A stretch of DNA of 64,000 nt from Gammaproteobacteria bacterium (lineage in GTDB: Bacteria; Pseudomonadota; Gammaproteobacteria; Pseudomonadales; Pseudohongiellaceae). The stretch covers positions 1-64,000 of the forward strand of contig JAQWZF010000003.1 of the NCBI GenBank assembly GCA_029253585.1, given 5' to 3'. The notes beneath the pieces were generated by a model that had not been told where the DNA came from, made no database searches, and saw only the letters and a program-made list of their open reading frames with translations. Positions within the stretch are counted from its first letter, which is position 1. Every line of letters begins with the position of its first letter. The translations under genes were made by a program, and so were the position numbers. Below are positions 33,959-42,547 of this stretch, in pieces.

Positions 33959-35329
33959 TTAGGCTGCGGGCTTGGTTTTTGGTCTGCGTCTGCGTCGCCT
34001 TTTCTTTGGCGCTTCGCCGTCGCTATTAACAGGCTCAGTCTCTTGCTTCGTAGCACCGATTTGATACTCGGTCCACCATGCGCCACGCCCGCTCAGGTCT
34101 TCCCCGGCGTCTTCACGCAGGAGCAAGAAATCATAGGCAGCTCGAAATCTGGGATGGTTAAACGCACCGTCTATGCTGCGCCGATTATCGCGCATCAGGC
34201 GTGATTGTAGATCCCATATCTCTTTCGTAGCGATGGTAAAGCGCTTCGGCACGGCGGTGTATTGTATCTGTTCCATCAAGATTTCTTGTGCGGCTTGTTG
34301 GAATACCTGATGTTGGTTGGCCTCGTTCGACTGCAGCGACTTTAAGCGTAGTTGTAAAACAGGCCATAGCAAGGCGGCGAAGAGAAATGCGGGGGTTACA
34401 GACTTGCCAGCAGCCAGCCTTGAGTCTGTGTTTTCCAGTGCCAGATCTACCAGTTTGCTCGGTGGCCCGGAGATTTTTTCTAGAGCGCGGAATGTGGGAG
34501 CGAATAAGTACATGCCCGGTCGATAGCGTCTAAGCAGTTCGAAGGTCTTGACGGCATGACCTCCGGCCATCAGTTTGATGGTTTCATCAAAGAGCCTGGC
34601 GGTAGATATAGATTCCAGCAGATGCGCCAGTTCGTCGATGGGCTTCTCGGTCTTTTCTTCAATACTGAAGCCCAGCTTCGCGGCAAAACGAATCGCTCTT
34701 AGCATGCGCACAGGGTCTTCTTTGTAGCGCTCGGCAGGATCACCGATCATGCGTATCTGCTTTGACTCCAAGTCTTCCAGGCCGGTGCTAAAATCCAGAA
34801 TCCGAAACTTGTCTATAGTGTAGTACAGGGCATTGATAGTGAAGTCACGGCGCAGCGCATCTTCGTCGATGTTGCCATAGACGTTGTCGCGCAGAATCAT
34901 CCCTGCGGTAGAGTGTGCGGAGTCCTGATTCTGAATGCGGCGCCTGGGTACGTTATCTGCAATCTTGTTCTCGGTGTCATGAGGGGCGCGGAAGGTTGTA
35001 ACCTCGATGATCTCTCTACCGAAGCGTAGATGAATAATCTTGAAGCGTCGCCCGATTATTCTGGCGTTGCGAAATAATGACTTGAGCTGCTCCGGCGAGG
35101 CATCGGTCGCGATGTCGAAGTCCTTGGGGTTTTTTACCAGGAGGAGGTCGCGTACACCGCCGCCCACAAGGAAGCCATGGTGTCCGGCTTCGGCAAGCTT
35201 ATAGAGGACTCTTACCGCGTTGGGGGAAATCTGCTTGCGAGAGATGGGGTGGTGATCGCGTTCCAGCAGAGTCGCTTTTTCGATGCCTGCCAGTGATGAA
35301 GTAGAGGAAGGGGTCGTCGGCTGATTCAT
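33959..35329 (-). CDS. pcnB: Poly(A) polymerase I
   Basis: PcnB adds 3' poly(A) tails that promote RNA decay. The 456-residue protein has the nucleotidyltransferase core GFLVGGGVRDLLL followed by KDFDIATDA (catalytic Asp pair), then RRDFTINALYY and DPVRMLRAIRFAAKLGF. The C-terminus is very basic (KKRRRRRRPKTK), as in E. coli PcnB, where it binds RNA. It lies downstream of cbrB, separated by 768 bases that hold the proposed CrcZ-like RNA. Confidence 0.94.
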   Translation of the reverse strand: MNQPTTPSSTSSLAGIEKATLLERDHHPISRKQISPNAVRVLYKLAEAGHHGFLVGGGVRDLLLVKNPKDFDIATDASPEQLKSLFRNARIIGRRFKIIHLRFGREIIEVTTFRAPHDTENKIADNVPRRRIQNQDSAHSTAGMILRDNVYGNIDEDALRRDFTINALYYTIDKFRILDFSTGLEDLESKQIRMIGDPAERYKEDPVRMLRAIRFAAKLGFSIEEKTEKPIDELAHLLESISTARLFDETIKLMAGGHAVKTFELLRRYRPGMYLFAPTFRALEKISGPPSKLVDLALENTDSRLAAGKSVTPAFLFAALLWPVLQLRLKSLQSNEANQHQVFQQAAQEILMEQIQYTAVPKRFTIATKEIWDLQSRLMRDNRRSIDGAFNHPRFRAAYDFLLLREDAGEDLSGRGAWWTEYQIGATKQETEPVNSDGEAPKKRRRRRRPKTKPAA

Positions 35330-35603
35330 CGCGGCTCACACTCCAGTGCGCAATTCGGCTGCGAGGCCCGGTTGTATAATGAGAGTATAGAGAGCTTGGT
35401 CACGGCTAATTTTCTTTGCAATTACAACTTCAAGTCGCAGATATACATCTATCGCATTGGCTGGACAAGCCTGTAGAGAGGGTCTGCTTACCAATCATGA
35501 ATTGGCATGATACACGTAACCGGGGAAAACTACAGGCGGCGAGCGGGCAGAATGCAGTAGTGGCCAGCACGTGGGGAAATTATAAAGTTGAGGGAGATAT
35601 TAT
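35330..35603. other. pcnB upstream region
   Basis: No gene is supported here. It probably holds the pcnB promoter and leader. A 65-codon plus-strand frame (35416-35613) lacks a ribosome-binding site, starts with TTG and resembles nothing I know. Confidence 0.5.
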
Positions 35604-35626
35604 TGGGGGGTGAATACCACCCCCCA
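35604..35626 (-). other. Perfect 9-bp GC-rich hairpin at proposed sRNA 3' end
   Basis: On the minus strand TGGGGGGTG, loop GTATT, CACCCCCCA forms a perfect nine-base-pair stem (35626-35604). No T-run follows, so it is not a standard intrinsic terminator, but it would protect or define a 3' end of the RNA transcribed from 35853. Confidence 0.6.
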
Positions 35627-35853
35627 TAGGAAGCTAACAATTATTATTGCTATTAAATCTATATTTTTAAGTGCGTACCCATTGCGGTACTGCATAAGTA
35701 TTAGGTGGTAAACATGAAGCTCGATGGCAAATGCCAAATTAACTACAACCCGACCTTATTATTATTTATTGCACTATTCTTAGTTTTATAACTCAGTAAT
35801 GCTATTTTTGTTTTTATTGAGAATTATTATTATTGTTTATTGTTATTATTGTG
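35604..35853 (-). ncRNA. Proposed CrcZ-like Hfq/Crc-sequestering small RNA
   Basis: The region lies between cbrB and pcnB, the exact position of crcZ in Pseudomonas, and reads in the cbrB direction. A perfect sigma-54 promoter at 35879-35864 predicts a start near 35853. The transcript opens CACAATAATAACAATAAACA, so AAYAAYAA motifs recur from its first bases (35850-35824), and again in AATAAATAATAATAAGG (35773-35757) and GCAATAATAATT (35653-35642). AANAANAA is the CA motif through which CrcZ titrates Hfq/Crc in Pseudomonas. No open reading frame with a ribosome-binding site is present. The 3' end is uncertain; I place it at the GC-rich hairpin, giving about 250 bases. Identification rests on position, promoter and motif, not on sequence alignment. 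Confidence 0.75.
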
Positions 35854-35863
35854 CATATATAAG

Positions 35864-35879
35864 AGCATTTACTGTGCCA
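35864..35879 (-). promoter_or_regulatory. Sigma-54 promoter of the CrcZ-like RNA
   Basis: The minus strand reads TGGCAC-AGTAA-ATGCT. This gives the invariant GG and GC with the required ten bases between them and a full TGGCAC -24 element. It lies just upstream of the AAYAAYAA clusters. Both rpoN and a sigma-54 activator gene (cbrB) are in this window. Confidence 0.85.
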
Positions 35880-35898
35880 AGTTGATAATAGGTATATA

Positions 35899-35911
35899 TA
35901 TCAAGTGGTTA
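35899..35911 (+). promoter_or_regulatory. IHF binding site
   Basis: TATCAAGTGGTTA matches the IHF consensus WATCAANNNNTTR at every defined position. It lies between the proposed CbrB sites and the sigma-54 promoter, where IHF normally bends DNA to bring an activator to the polymerase. Confidence 0.6.
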
Positions 35912-35952
35912 GTATTTTAGGAATTAGTATTTCATTCCTAAAGACCCACTTC

Positions 35953-36013
35953 TGTTACTGATGTTCCCTAATATTTGGGTAGTAGGGTAGCAGTAACAAA
36001 TAACTCTCGTTAC
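35953..36013. promoter_or_regulatory. Proposed CbrB upstream activating sites
   Basis: TGTTAC (35953-35958) and its inverse GTAACA (35993-35998) flank a second pair, CCCTA and TAGGG; a further near-match, CGTTAC, is at 36008-36013. From memory, Pseudomonas CbrB recognises TGTTAC/GTAACA half-sites in the crcZ promoter. The centre is about 120 bases upstream of the predicted start, a normal distance for a sigma-54 activator. Spacing between half-sites is wider than I would expect for one dimer. Confidence 0.6.
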
Positions 36014-36097
36014 ATCACCCGTCAAAGGCCTTGGTTTTGGTGCTGCAGTAATGCGCCATGCGCCTGAACTGGCGGCTGCGGCTTGGCAGTGATTGGG

Positions 36098-37468
36098 CTA
36101 GGCTTCCTGCTTTTTCTTGCGGGGAATGCCAAAACGCTGGCGACGTTCCCAGAGACATTTGCGGCTAATTCCCAATTTCTTTGCGAGTTGGGTTTCGTTC
36201 ATAATATCTTGATGTTCGAGCACGAAGCGCTGAAAGTAATCTTCGAGGGAAAGTTCTTCGATGGGCTCGGCGCTCGTCTGCTGATTCAATAATTCCGCTT
36301 CCTGCCCCGAAATTCGTTTCTCTTCGTCGCCAATCGCAAGCAGCTCTTCCCCGATTACCATTTCTTCGGCCAGCACAACGGCGCGCTCGATCGCGTTTTC
36401 CAGCTCACGGACATTTCCAGGCCAGGGGTACTTTGCTATGGCGCGCTTGGCTTCGTCGCTCAGGCTAAGCATCTTCGTCTTAAGTCGTTTGCAGGTGCGT
36501 TGCAGAATGGCCTCTGCCAGTTCGAGAATATCATCGCCGCGTTCTCTTAGTGGCGGTATCAACAGGGTCATTACATTGATGCGATAGTAGAGATCTTCGC
36601 GGAAGTGGCCATCTACTACCAGCTGCTTTAAGTCGCGGTGGGTTGCTACGACTAGGCGTACATCTACTTTTTTCGACTGCACGGAGCCGACCTTACGAAT
36701 TTCATTCTCCTGCAAAACCCTTAACAGTCTTGCCTGAGCTTCTAGGGGTAGTTCGCCAATTTCATCGAGGAAGAGGGTGCTTCCATTTGCTGCCTCGACT
36801 AAGCCGGTTCTGGTTGCGGTTGCGCCTGTGAACGCACCTTTCTCGTGACCGAACAGTTCCGATTCAATTAAATTTTCCGGAATCGCGGCACAATTTACGG
36901 AGATCATTTCCTGGGCGTTGCGATTGCTCAAGTTGTGAATCGCTCTTGCTACTAATTCTTTACCGGTGCCCGATTCGCCATTGATAAGAACGGTTGAATT
37001 AGTCTGCGCTACCTTTCGGATGCGTCTAAATAATTCCATCATCTGTGAACAACTACCGATCATTCCATGCACCGGTGGTTCGAATTCTTCAGAACCTATT
37101 CTCTCTTCACGAGGGGCCTTAGCATGTTCGCGAATTACTTTGGCAACTGACTCTATCAGTTCCTTATGCTCGAAAGGTTTGGCAATATAATCGACAGCGC
37201 CCAGTTTCATCGAATCGATGGCGGAGCGAAGACTGGAGTAGCTGGTCATTATTAGGACGGGGGTCGTGGTCGCCTTGATTAGGTCGGTGCCTGGCGCGCC
37301 GGGTAATCGCAGATCGCTGATAATCACGTCGAAGTCGTCCATGTCAAAATTGTCTAGTGACTCTTTGACGGTTCCGGCTTCGCTTACTTTATATTCGTGG
37401 CGTTCCAGTAATCGCTTCAGCGCAGTTCGAATTACCACTTCATCTTCTACTACTAGAACTTGATTCAT
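36098..37468 (-). CDS. cbrB: Sigma-54-dependent response regulator CbrB
   Basis: This 456-residue NtrC-type regulator has a receiver domain (phosphoacceptor D52 in ISDLRLPG), an AAA+ domain with Walker A GESGTGKE, the sigma-54 contact loop GAFTGA and FLDEIGELP, and a Fis-type helix-turn-helix at the end (NETQLAKKLGISRKCLWERR). It follows cbrA and precedes the AT-rich crcZ-like region and pcnB, the same order as in Pseudomonas, where CbrB drives crcZ and nutrient-use genes. I start at ATG 37468 (MNQVLVVEDE), which fits receiver domains; ATG 37477 is possible. Confidence 0.92.
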   Translation of the reverse strand: MNQVLVVEDEVVIRTALKRLLERHEYKVSEAGTVKESLDNFDMDDFDVIISDLRLPGAPGTDLIKATTTPVLIMTSYSSLRSAIDSMKLGAVDYIAKPFEHKELIESVAKVIREHAKAPREERIGSEEFEPPVHGMIGSCSQMMELFRRIRKVAQTNSTVLINGESGTGKELVARAIHNLSNRNAQEMISVNCAAIPENLIESELFGHEKGAFTGATATRTGLVEAANGSTLFLDEIGELPLEAQARLLRVLQENEIRKVGSVQSKKVDVRLVVATHRDLKQLVVDGHFREDLYYRINVMTLLIPPLRERGDDILELAEAILQRTCKRLKTKMLSLSDEAKRAIAKYPWPGNVRELENAIERAVVLAEEMVIGEELLAIGDEEKRISGQEAELLNQQTSAEPIEELSLEDYFQRFVLEHQDIMNETQLAKKLGISRKCLWERRQRFGIPRKKKQEA

Positions 37469-37526
37469 TGCTGTCATCTGACTACTTATGCTATGTAAAT
37501 TATTTGTGTGTTTATTGCCGCAGACA

Positions 37527-40448
37527 TTACGTGCCGGCAGGATCGCCATGGTAGCAAGGAAATCGCAGCAATACCCGTGTGCCGCCTGCACCTTCCTTTG
37601 CGGGGCTGATTATATCAATATCACCACCTAAGTCTTCAACTATGCTGAAAACGAGTGAAAGCCCCAGTCCAGTGCCTTCTCCCGCCTGTTTGGTAGTGAA
37701 AAATGGATCGAAGACACGATCTTTGATTGCCTTGGGTATGCCTATTCCTTGGTCTACTACGGCGATTTCGACTATCTCGCCTATTACTTGTGTCTGCAAG
37801 AGAACTTCGCCATTTGCTTGACTTGCATCACGGGCGTTGCTGATTAGGTTGATCAATACCTGCAATAGGCGCTGTGAGTCGCCGAGAACCCTTGCTTCGG
37901 GGCCACACTCGATGCGCAAGTTCAGTTCCTTGCTCTTTCGATCCAGCGAAACCAGTGTCTGTGCCTGTGCCATGCATTCGCTAATGCAAACTATCTCGCG
38001 CTCGTAGTGAGTCTTATTCGTGCCAGCATGGGCGAAGTTGACCAACGACTGCAGTATCGTCGATGTGCGTTCGGTCTGCTCTATCACTTGCGAGGCGAGA
38101 TTAAGTAATTCTTCGTCTTCATATTCGTCGCGAATCGTTTGCGCGAGACAGGCGATGCCGGTAATTGGGTTGCCTATCTCATGCGCTACTCCGGCGGCTA
38201 GTCTGCCGATTGAGGCCAGTCTTTCACTGTGAGTTAGCCCGGCCTCGAGTATTTCAGTCTCGGTTATATCCTCCAGCAGAATGATTACGCCGTCATGAGC
38301 CGAGTCGGGATCAGTGGTTTTTTCGATGAGTGCCTTATGCAGATTAACTGTCTTTTTCTGGCTGTCTAGTTCGAAGGCATACTTATAAGAGTGGAGGGCA
38401 TCGTCATCGATGAAATTTGTAATAAGGCTTAGCCATGGCTCCGAAAGATCGATTACCTGAGACCCGACTACATCGGGATAGTTCAGATTAGTGAACTGTT
38501 CCATGGCGCGATTCCACATGATGATCTCATTGTCGCTACTCAGCGAGCAAACGCCTAAGGGTAGGTCTAATAGAATCTGGCGGTGATAGCGCCGCAGGTT
38601 ATCGAGGTCGGCTGCCATGCCTGATAGGTTGCTGCGGTACGCTTCGATTCGATTCTCGATAACGTTCAGGTCGGAGCTGCCGTGTTGTGAGACTATGCTG
38701 TAGGGCAGGTAGCCGTCGATAATCTCTCTCGCAATCGAAGGGCCTAGCAGACCAGAAAGGTTCGCTTCCAGCCGCCCTCGGAGCTGTTGCATGGCGTAGG
38801 GTCGGCGATCCTTTTCTTCGATGTCTAGATCCTTGAGTGCGCGGTCGACTTCGCGAGTTGCCGTCTTCTCTCCCAAGGGCTTGCTGAGGCTCTTAACAAA
38901 ATCATCTGTTGATTTTGCAACCAGGCCGCTGCGTTTGCGTCGCTTGATGGTGTCGAGTGTGCAGATGTCGGCAGAGCTTCTTTCTTCGTCACTGCTAGTG
39001 CTAAGGATGGAGACGGCGACAAATATAATGCAGTTGCCGATGAGTGAGAACGCCGTTATCTCACGCCAGTTAATAGAGGTCAGGGCGAGTGGGTCAGCGT
39101 CGGAGAGCAGCGGCAACATGAGAAATAGAAACCAGATGAGTACGCCTGTGGCGAGTCCCCAGAGGAAGCCCTTCTTGTTCGCCATTGGCCAGTAGAGAAT
39201 GGCGACGATGCCTGGTATAAATTGCAGGCAGGCAGTGAACGCGACGATGCCGATCACCTCGATACTTATTTGTTGGCTTGGAAGATAGTGGAAGAAAAAC
39301 CCCATCCATATGATTGCAGTTATAAGAAGGCGGCGCTTCCAAAGTAGCCAACGATAGATGTCTTCGTTTGCCTTGGGTTGATAGATGGGCAGTATCAGAT
39401 GATTCAGGCACATATTGGAAAGCGCCAGAGTAATCACAATAATCAGGCCACTCGCTGCTGAGAGCCCGCCTAGATAGGCGAGCATGCTAATCAGTGGCAT
39501 ATCGTAAGCCGCGCCGATCACTACAGGAAAGTATTCTACCGGTACGTTGCTGCCAGACTGCAATCCAGCCCAGAGTATAGGCAGAACCGGCAGGCTAAGT
39601 AGGAGAAAATATAAGGGTAGGCCCCAGCTGGCAAAAGATAGCGCTCTCTGCCCATTGTTCTCATTGAAGGTTACATAGAACATGTGTGGCATCGCGATAG
39701 CCGCCGTGAAGAAAAGTAGCGCCATGACATGGAAGGAGGAGAAGTAGTCGGTGTTCTTCAGGCTGGCGAGTAGTTCTGGCTGATCTTGCAGCCAAAAATC
39801 GAGCTCATCGAGGTTGCCGAAAGCACCGTATATCGCAAAGACACCCACAGCCAGAAACGCGATTAGCTTCACCAGGGATTCGAAGGCGATCGCCATAACC
39901 AGGCCGTCGTATTGAGTGCGCCCTGTCTTTCTGGAAGTGCCAAAGAGTATAGAAAACAGTGTGATCACCACACAGAATCCAATTGCTAGCAGGCCCTGGG
40001 CAGATTCTGGAGACAATAGGTAGGCAGTATCGGATACCGCTCTTATCTGCAGTGCGATAAGAGGTGTAACTGCGATCAGTATGACTAGTGTGGTTAAGGT
40101 GCCCGCCCAGGGAGTCCGATAACGAAACGCCATGAGATCGGCCAGAGAGCTCAGCTGGTAGGTGCGGGTGAGTTCTAATAATGGGCGGAGTAATAGGGGT
40201 GAGAATAGAAATGCCAGCGAGATGCCGATGAAGCTGGCGAGATAGCCGTAGCCATCGCGCTGGGCGTTGCCTACGGAGGTGTAGTATGCCCAAACACTCG
40301 CGAAGACACCGAGAGAGAGGACGTAGACGATAGGGTGGCGCACGATCTTGATCGGAATCCAGCCGCGCTCTGTTACGAAGGCGATACCGAACAGAAGCGC
40401 AAGATAGCCACTGCCCAGCGTAATAATAGTGGTTATTTCAAAATTCAT
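37527..40448 (-). CDS. cbrA: Sensor kinase CbrA with sodium/solute symporter domain
   Basis: This 973-residue hybrid has an N-terminal SSS-type transporter domain (about 13 membrane helices, residues 1-490), a linker, a PAS region (LPLGVCSLSSDNEIIMWNRAMEQFTN), a HisKA domain with phosphorylated H756 (GVAHEIGNPITG) and a HATPase domain (NLISNARDAS, DQGIGIPKAIKDRVFDPFFTTKQ, GTGLGLSL). This is the CbrA layout, and cbrB follows 58 bases on. In Pseudomonas the transporter part carries histidine and the system responds to carbon/nitrogen balance. Its ATG overlaps the end of a cbrX-like small gene. Confidence 0.92.
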   Translation of the reverse strand: MNFEITTIITLGSGYLALLFGIAFVTERGWIPIKIVRHPIVYVLSLGVFASVWAYYTSVGNAQRDGYGYLASFIGISLAFLFSPLLLRPLLELTRTYQLSSLADLMAFRYRTPWAGTLTTLVILIAVTPLIALQIRAVSDTAYLLSPESAQGLLAIGFCVVITLFSILFGTSRKTGRTQYDGLVMAIAFESLVKLIAFLAVGVFAIYGAFGNLDELDFWLQDQPELLASLKNTDYFSSFHVMALLFFTAAIAMPHMFYVTFNENNGQRALSFASWGLPLYFLLLSLPVLPILWAGLQSGSNVPVEYFPVVIGAAYDMPLISMLAYLGGLSAASGLIIVITLALSNMCLNHLILPIYQPKANEDIYRWLLWKRRLLITAIIWMGFFFHYLPSQQISIEVIGIVAFTACLQFIPGIVAILYWPMANKKGFLWGLATGVLIWFLFLMLPLLSDADPLALTSINWREITAFSLIGNCIIFVAVSILSTSSDEERSSADICTLDTIKRRKRSGLVAKSTDDFVKSLSKPLGEKTATREVDRALKDLDIEEKDRRPYAMQQLRGRLEANLSGLLGPSIAREIIDGYLPYSIVSQHGSSDLNVIENRIEAYRSNLSGMAADLDNLRRYHRQILLDLPLGVCSLSSDNEIIMWNRAMEQFTNLNYPDVVGSQVIDLSEPWLSLITNFIDDDALHSYKYAFELDSQKKTVNLHKALIEKTTDPDSAHDGVIILLEDITETEILEAGLTHSERLASIGRLAAGVAHEIGNPITGIACLAQTIRDEYEDEELLNLASQVIEQTERTSTILQSLVNFAHAGTNKTHYEREIVCISECMAQAQTLVSLDRKSKELNLRIECGPEARVLGDSQRLLQVLINLISNARDASQANGEVLLQTQVIGEIVEIAVVDQGIGIPKAIKDRVFDPFFTTKQAGEGTGLGLSLVFSIVEDLGGDIDIISPAKEGAGGTRVLLRFPCYHGDPAGT

Positions 40449-40614
40449 CGGAATCCTGTTCCCGATGGGACCAGCTAGCTATCAGAACTACCAGGAATCC
40501 AACCATGAAAGGACGGTACCATGCACCGCTGGCCTGATTGATCCAGTCGGCGCTCAATAGGAAGAGCAGGTATACGATTAATAGAAGGACTAAGATCGAT
40601 CGAGGTATATACAC
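40438..40614 (-). CDS. cbrX-like small membrane protein overlapping cbrA
   Basis: A 58-residue protein starts at GTG 40614, with AAGGA at good spacing (AAGGAATCCTAGTG). It has two hydrophobic segments, ILVLLLIVYLLFLLSADWI (7-25) and FMVGFLVVLIASW (37-49), and a polar tail SHREQDSDEF. Its TGA lies eleven bases inside cbrA (overlap 40438-40448), so the two genes are translationally coupled. A small gene, cbrX, is reported in the same place in Pseudomonas; I infer equivalence from position, since I cannot align the sequences. It may act on CbrA synthesis or assembly. Confidence 0.7.
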   Translation of the reverse strand: MYIPRSILVLLLIVYLLFLLSADWINQASGAWYRPFMVGFLVVLIASWSHREQDSDEF

Positions 40615-40705
40615 TAGGATTCCTTCTCCGCTATGGCACCTGCGCGATAGTATAAGGAGCGTCTGAGCAAGTCTATGGCTAAGCGGGTGATGGGCTGGAA
40701 TCTAC

Positions 40706-41623
40706 TCATAGTGTAAATGGCTGGCTCGCTACTTTTGGGACACGCTGTATGTTCCAATTCTCAATGGCCCACTGCAATTGTGATTCCGGGCTCTCCTTCT
40801 TAATCTCGTCAACAGGCGACTGGCCGAGAAAGTTTAGCCCCTGAAAAATCAGCTCAGCTGCCCGGTCGGTTCGAATAGAAGTTGCGAAAGCCTGCTTGCT
40901 CAGTTTCTGCCCCAGCTCGTCGACCACAATCGGGATATGCGAGTAATGCCGTGACCTGTAGTTGAGGAGCTGCTGAAGATAGATTTGCCTCGGAGTTGAG
41001 TCGAGCAGGTCCCACCCGCGTGCAACGTGTGAAATATTTTGAAATTCATCATCGACCACGACTGCCAACTGGTAGGCGAAGAGTCCGTCCTTACGACGGA
41101 CTACGAAATCGCCGAGCTGCGCTTCGAGTTGTTGGACGATGCGTCCCTGTATCGTATCGTCGAAGCCTAATTCTCTGGCATCGGTCTTTAAGCGCAGTGC
41201 GTAGGGTTTCGCCGGTGCTGAGATTCTGCTCCTGCAGGAGCCATCGTAGACATTGCCCATGGCCTTAATCTGGGGACGAGTACAGTCGCAGGGGTAGGCA
41301 AGCCCCTCGTCCTGCAGCTGCTGTAATACTTCTTCGTAGGCATTCAGGCGTGAACTCTGATAGAGCACTTCGCCATCCCAGCTTAGCCCGAGATCCAGCA
41401 ACTGTTGCAGAATCAACTGGGCGCTGCCTTGTGGTTCTCTGGGTGGGTCCAGGTCTTCGATGCGCATGAGCCACTTGCCATTGTTGGCGCGGGCATCCAG
41501 AAAGCTGGCGAGGGCGGCAACCAGAGAGCCGAAATGCAGGGGACCGGTTGGCGACGGCGCAAAGCGGCCTATATAGCCTGAAGCTAACTGCGACGGGTTC
41601 TGGGTGTCTGTTGGGTTTTGCAT
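40706..41623 (-). CDS. gluQ: Glutamyl-Q tRNA(Asp) synthetase
   Basis: GluQRS attaches glutamate to queuosine in the anticodon of tRNA-Asp. The 305-residue protein is a truncated glutamyl-tRNA synthetase catalytic core: GRFAPSPTGPLHFGSLVAAL (HIGH-like), WLMRIEDLDPPR, YPCDCTR with further Cys for the zinc site, and GQKLSKQAFA (KMSKS-like). It lies between dksA and cbrXA, as in Pseudomonas. Confidence 0.94.
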   Translation of the reverse strand: MQNPTDTQNPSQLASGYIGRFAPSPTGPLHFGSLVAALASFLDARANNGKWLMRIEDLDPPREPQGSAQLILQQLLDLGLSWDGEVLYQSSRLNAYEEVLQQLQDEGLAYPCDCTRPQIKAMGNVYDGSCRSRISAPAKPYALRLKTDARELGFDDTIQGRIVQQLEAQLGDFVVRRKDGLFAYQLAVVVDDEFQNISHVARGWDLLDSTPRQIYLQQLLNYRSRHYSHIPIVVDELGQKLSKQAFATSIRTDRAAELIFQGLNFLGQSPVDEIKKESPESQLQWAIENWNIQRVPKVASQPFTL

Positions 41624-41757
41624 AGTGAGTAGCAGTTTAGTACGGAATGGCCCCTGATTCTCTCAATTGGTGAGGCAAGAAGGCTTTGCTGCTTAGGAGG
41701 TGGTGCGGGCAGGCTAAGCCGCAAGCGCAAAATAGCGCAGGCGGCTTATGTATATCT

Positions 41758-42201
41758 CTAACTGCCTAGTTGCTTCTCTTTGATTTCATCAAGAGTCTTG
41801 CAGTCGATACACTTGTTAGCCGTGGGTCTTGCTTCGAGTCGGCGAATACCTATTTCGATGCCGCAAGATTCGCAGTAGCCATAGTCATCTTGGGCGATGA
41901 GTTCGATGGTGCTGTCTATCTTCTTGATAAGCTTGCGTTCTCTATCACGAGTACGCAACTCCAGGCTGAACTCTTCTTCCTGAGTGGCGCGATCTGCGGG
42001 ATCAGGGTAGTTGGCGGCATCGTCTTGCATATGATGCACAGTCCGATCAACTTCCTGCATTAGCTGGTTACGCCAATCTAGCAAGATAGTTTTGAAGTGC
42101 TCGCGCTGCTTTTCGTTCATGTACACTTCGTTCTTCTTAGGCTTGTACGGAACGAAGTTTTTTAGAACCGGTTGGGCTTCTAAACTTTGAGTGTTAGCCA
42201 T
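41758..42201 (-). CDS. dksA: RNA polymerase-binding transcription factor DksA
   Basis: DksA binds the RNA polymerase secondary channel and, with ppGpp, adjusts rRNA and amino-acid promoters. The 147-residue protein has the coiled-coil tip [10 protein letters not shown] (DxxDxA motif) and a C-terminal zinc finger, CESCG and CIDC. The length and the gluQ neighbour are typical. A long noncoding region separates it from a divergent aminotransferase gene. Confidence 0.95.
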   Translation of the reverse strand: MANTQSLEAQPVLKNFVPYKPKKNEVYMNEKQREHFKTILLDWRNQLMQEVDRTVHHMQDDAANYPDPADRATQEEEFSLELRTRDRERKLIKKIDSTIELIAQDDYGYCESCGIEIGIRRLEARPTANKCIDCKTLDEIKEKQLGS

Positions 42202-42547
42202 TATCGCTAATGCCTCTGTATATCTTTGTTTAACACGCTAATTGCGCAAGTTTTTAGTCAAGCTAGCCGCGTGAACCAAGATTATCTATTGGATAAACGA
42301 ACTCTTTTGGTAAATCCCAGACGGAGTTGGTTAGTGGATTATTGCGCCTTTTTATAGCGTTAAAAAGTGCAATTTTGAGAAAGCTCGGTAAGCTACCAGA
42401 TTCTGCATGGGGATGCTATAAAAATTAGAAGTTTGTTAAGAAGGGTGCGTAGTTGGGTTTGGACCCTATTAGTACCTAGCTGTTGATAAGTTTCATCCAC
42501 TATAATGATTGGTTCCAGCCATTCGAAGTCCTGCCGGGAATCTCACC
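42202..42547. other. Divergent intergenic region between dksA and aminotransferase
   Basis: The stretch has no gene. It should hold promoters for dksA (minus) and the aminotransferase (plus). A short inverted repeat, CTTTTTA (42348-42354) with TAAAAAG (42361-42367), is present; its role is unknown. Confidence 0.4.

Noticed and set aside
35416-35613. 65-residue plus-strand frame upstream of pcnB
   Set aside because: TTG start, no ribosome-binding site, no recognisable features, and it runs into the GC-rich hairpin.
36042-36059. A second sigma-54-like sequence on the minus strand (TGGCGC...TGCA) near the cbrB end
   Set aside because: The distance between GG and GC is nine bases, not ten, so it should not work as a sigma-54 promoter.
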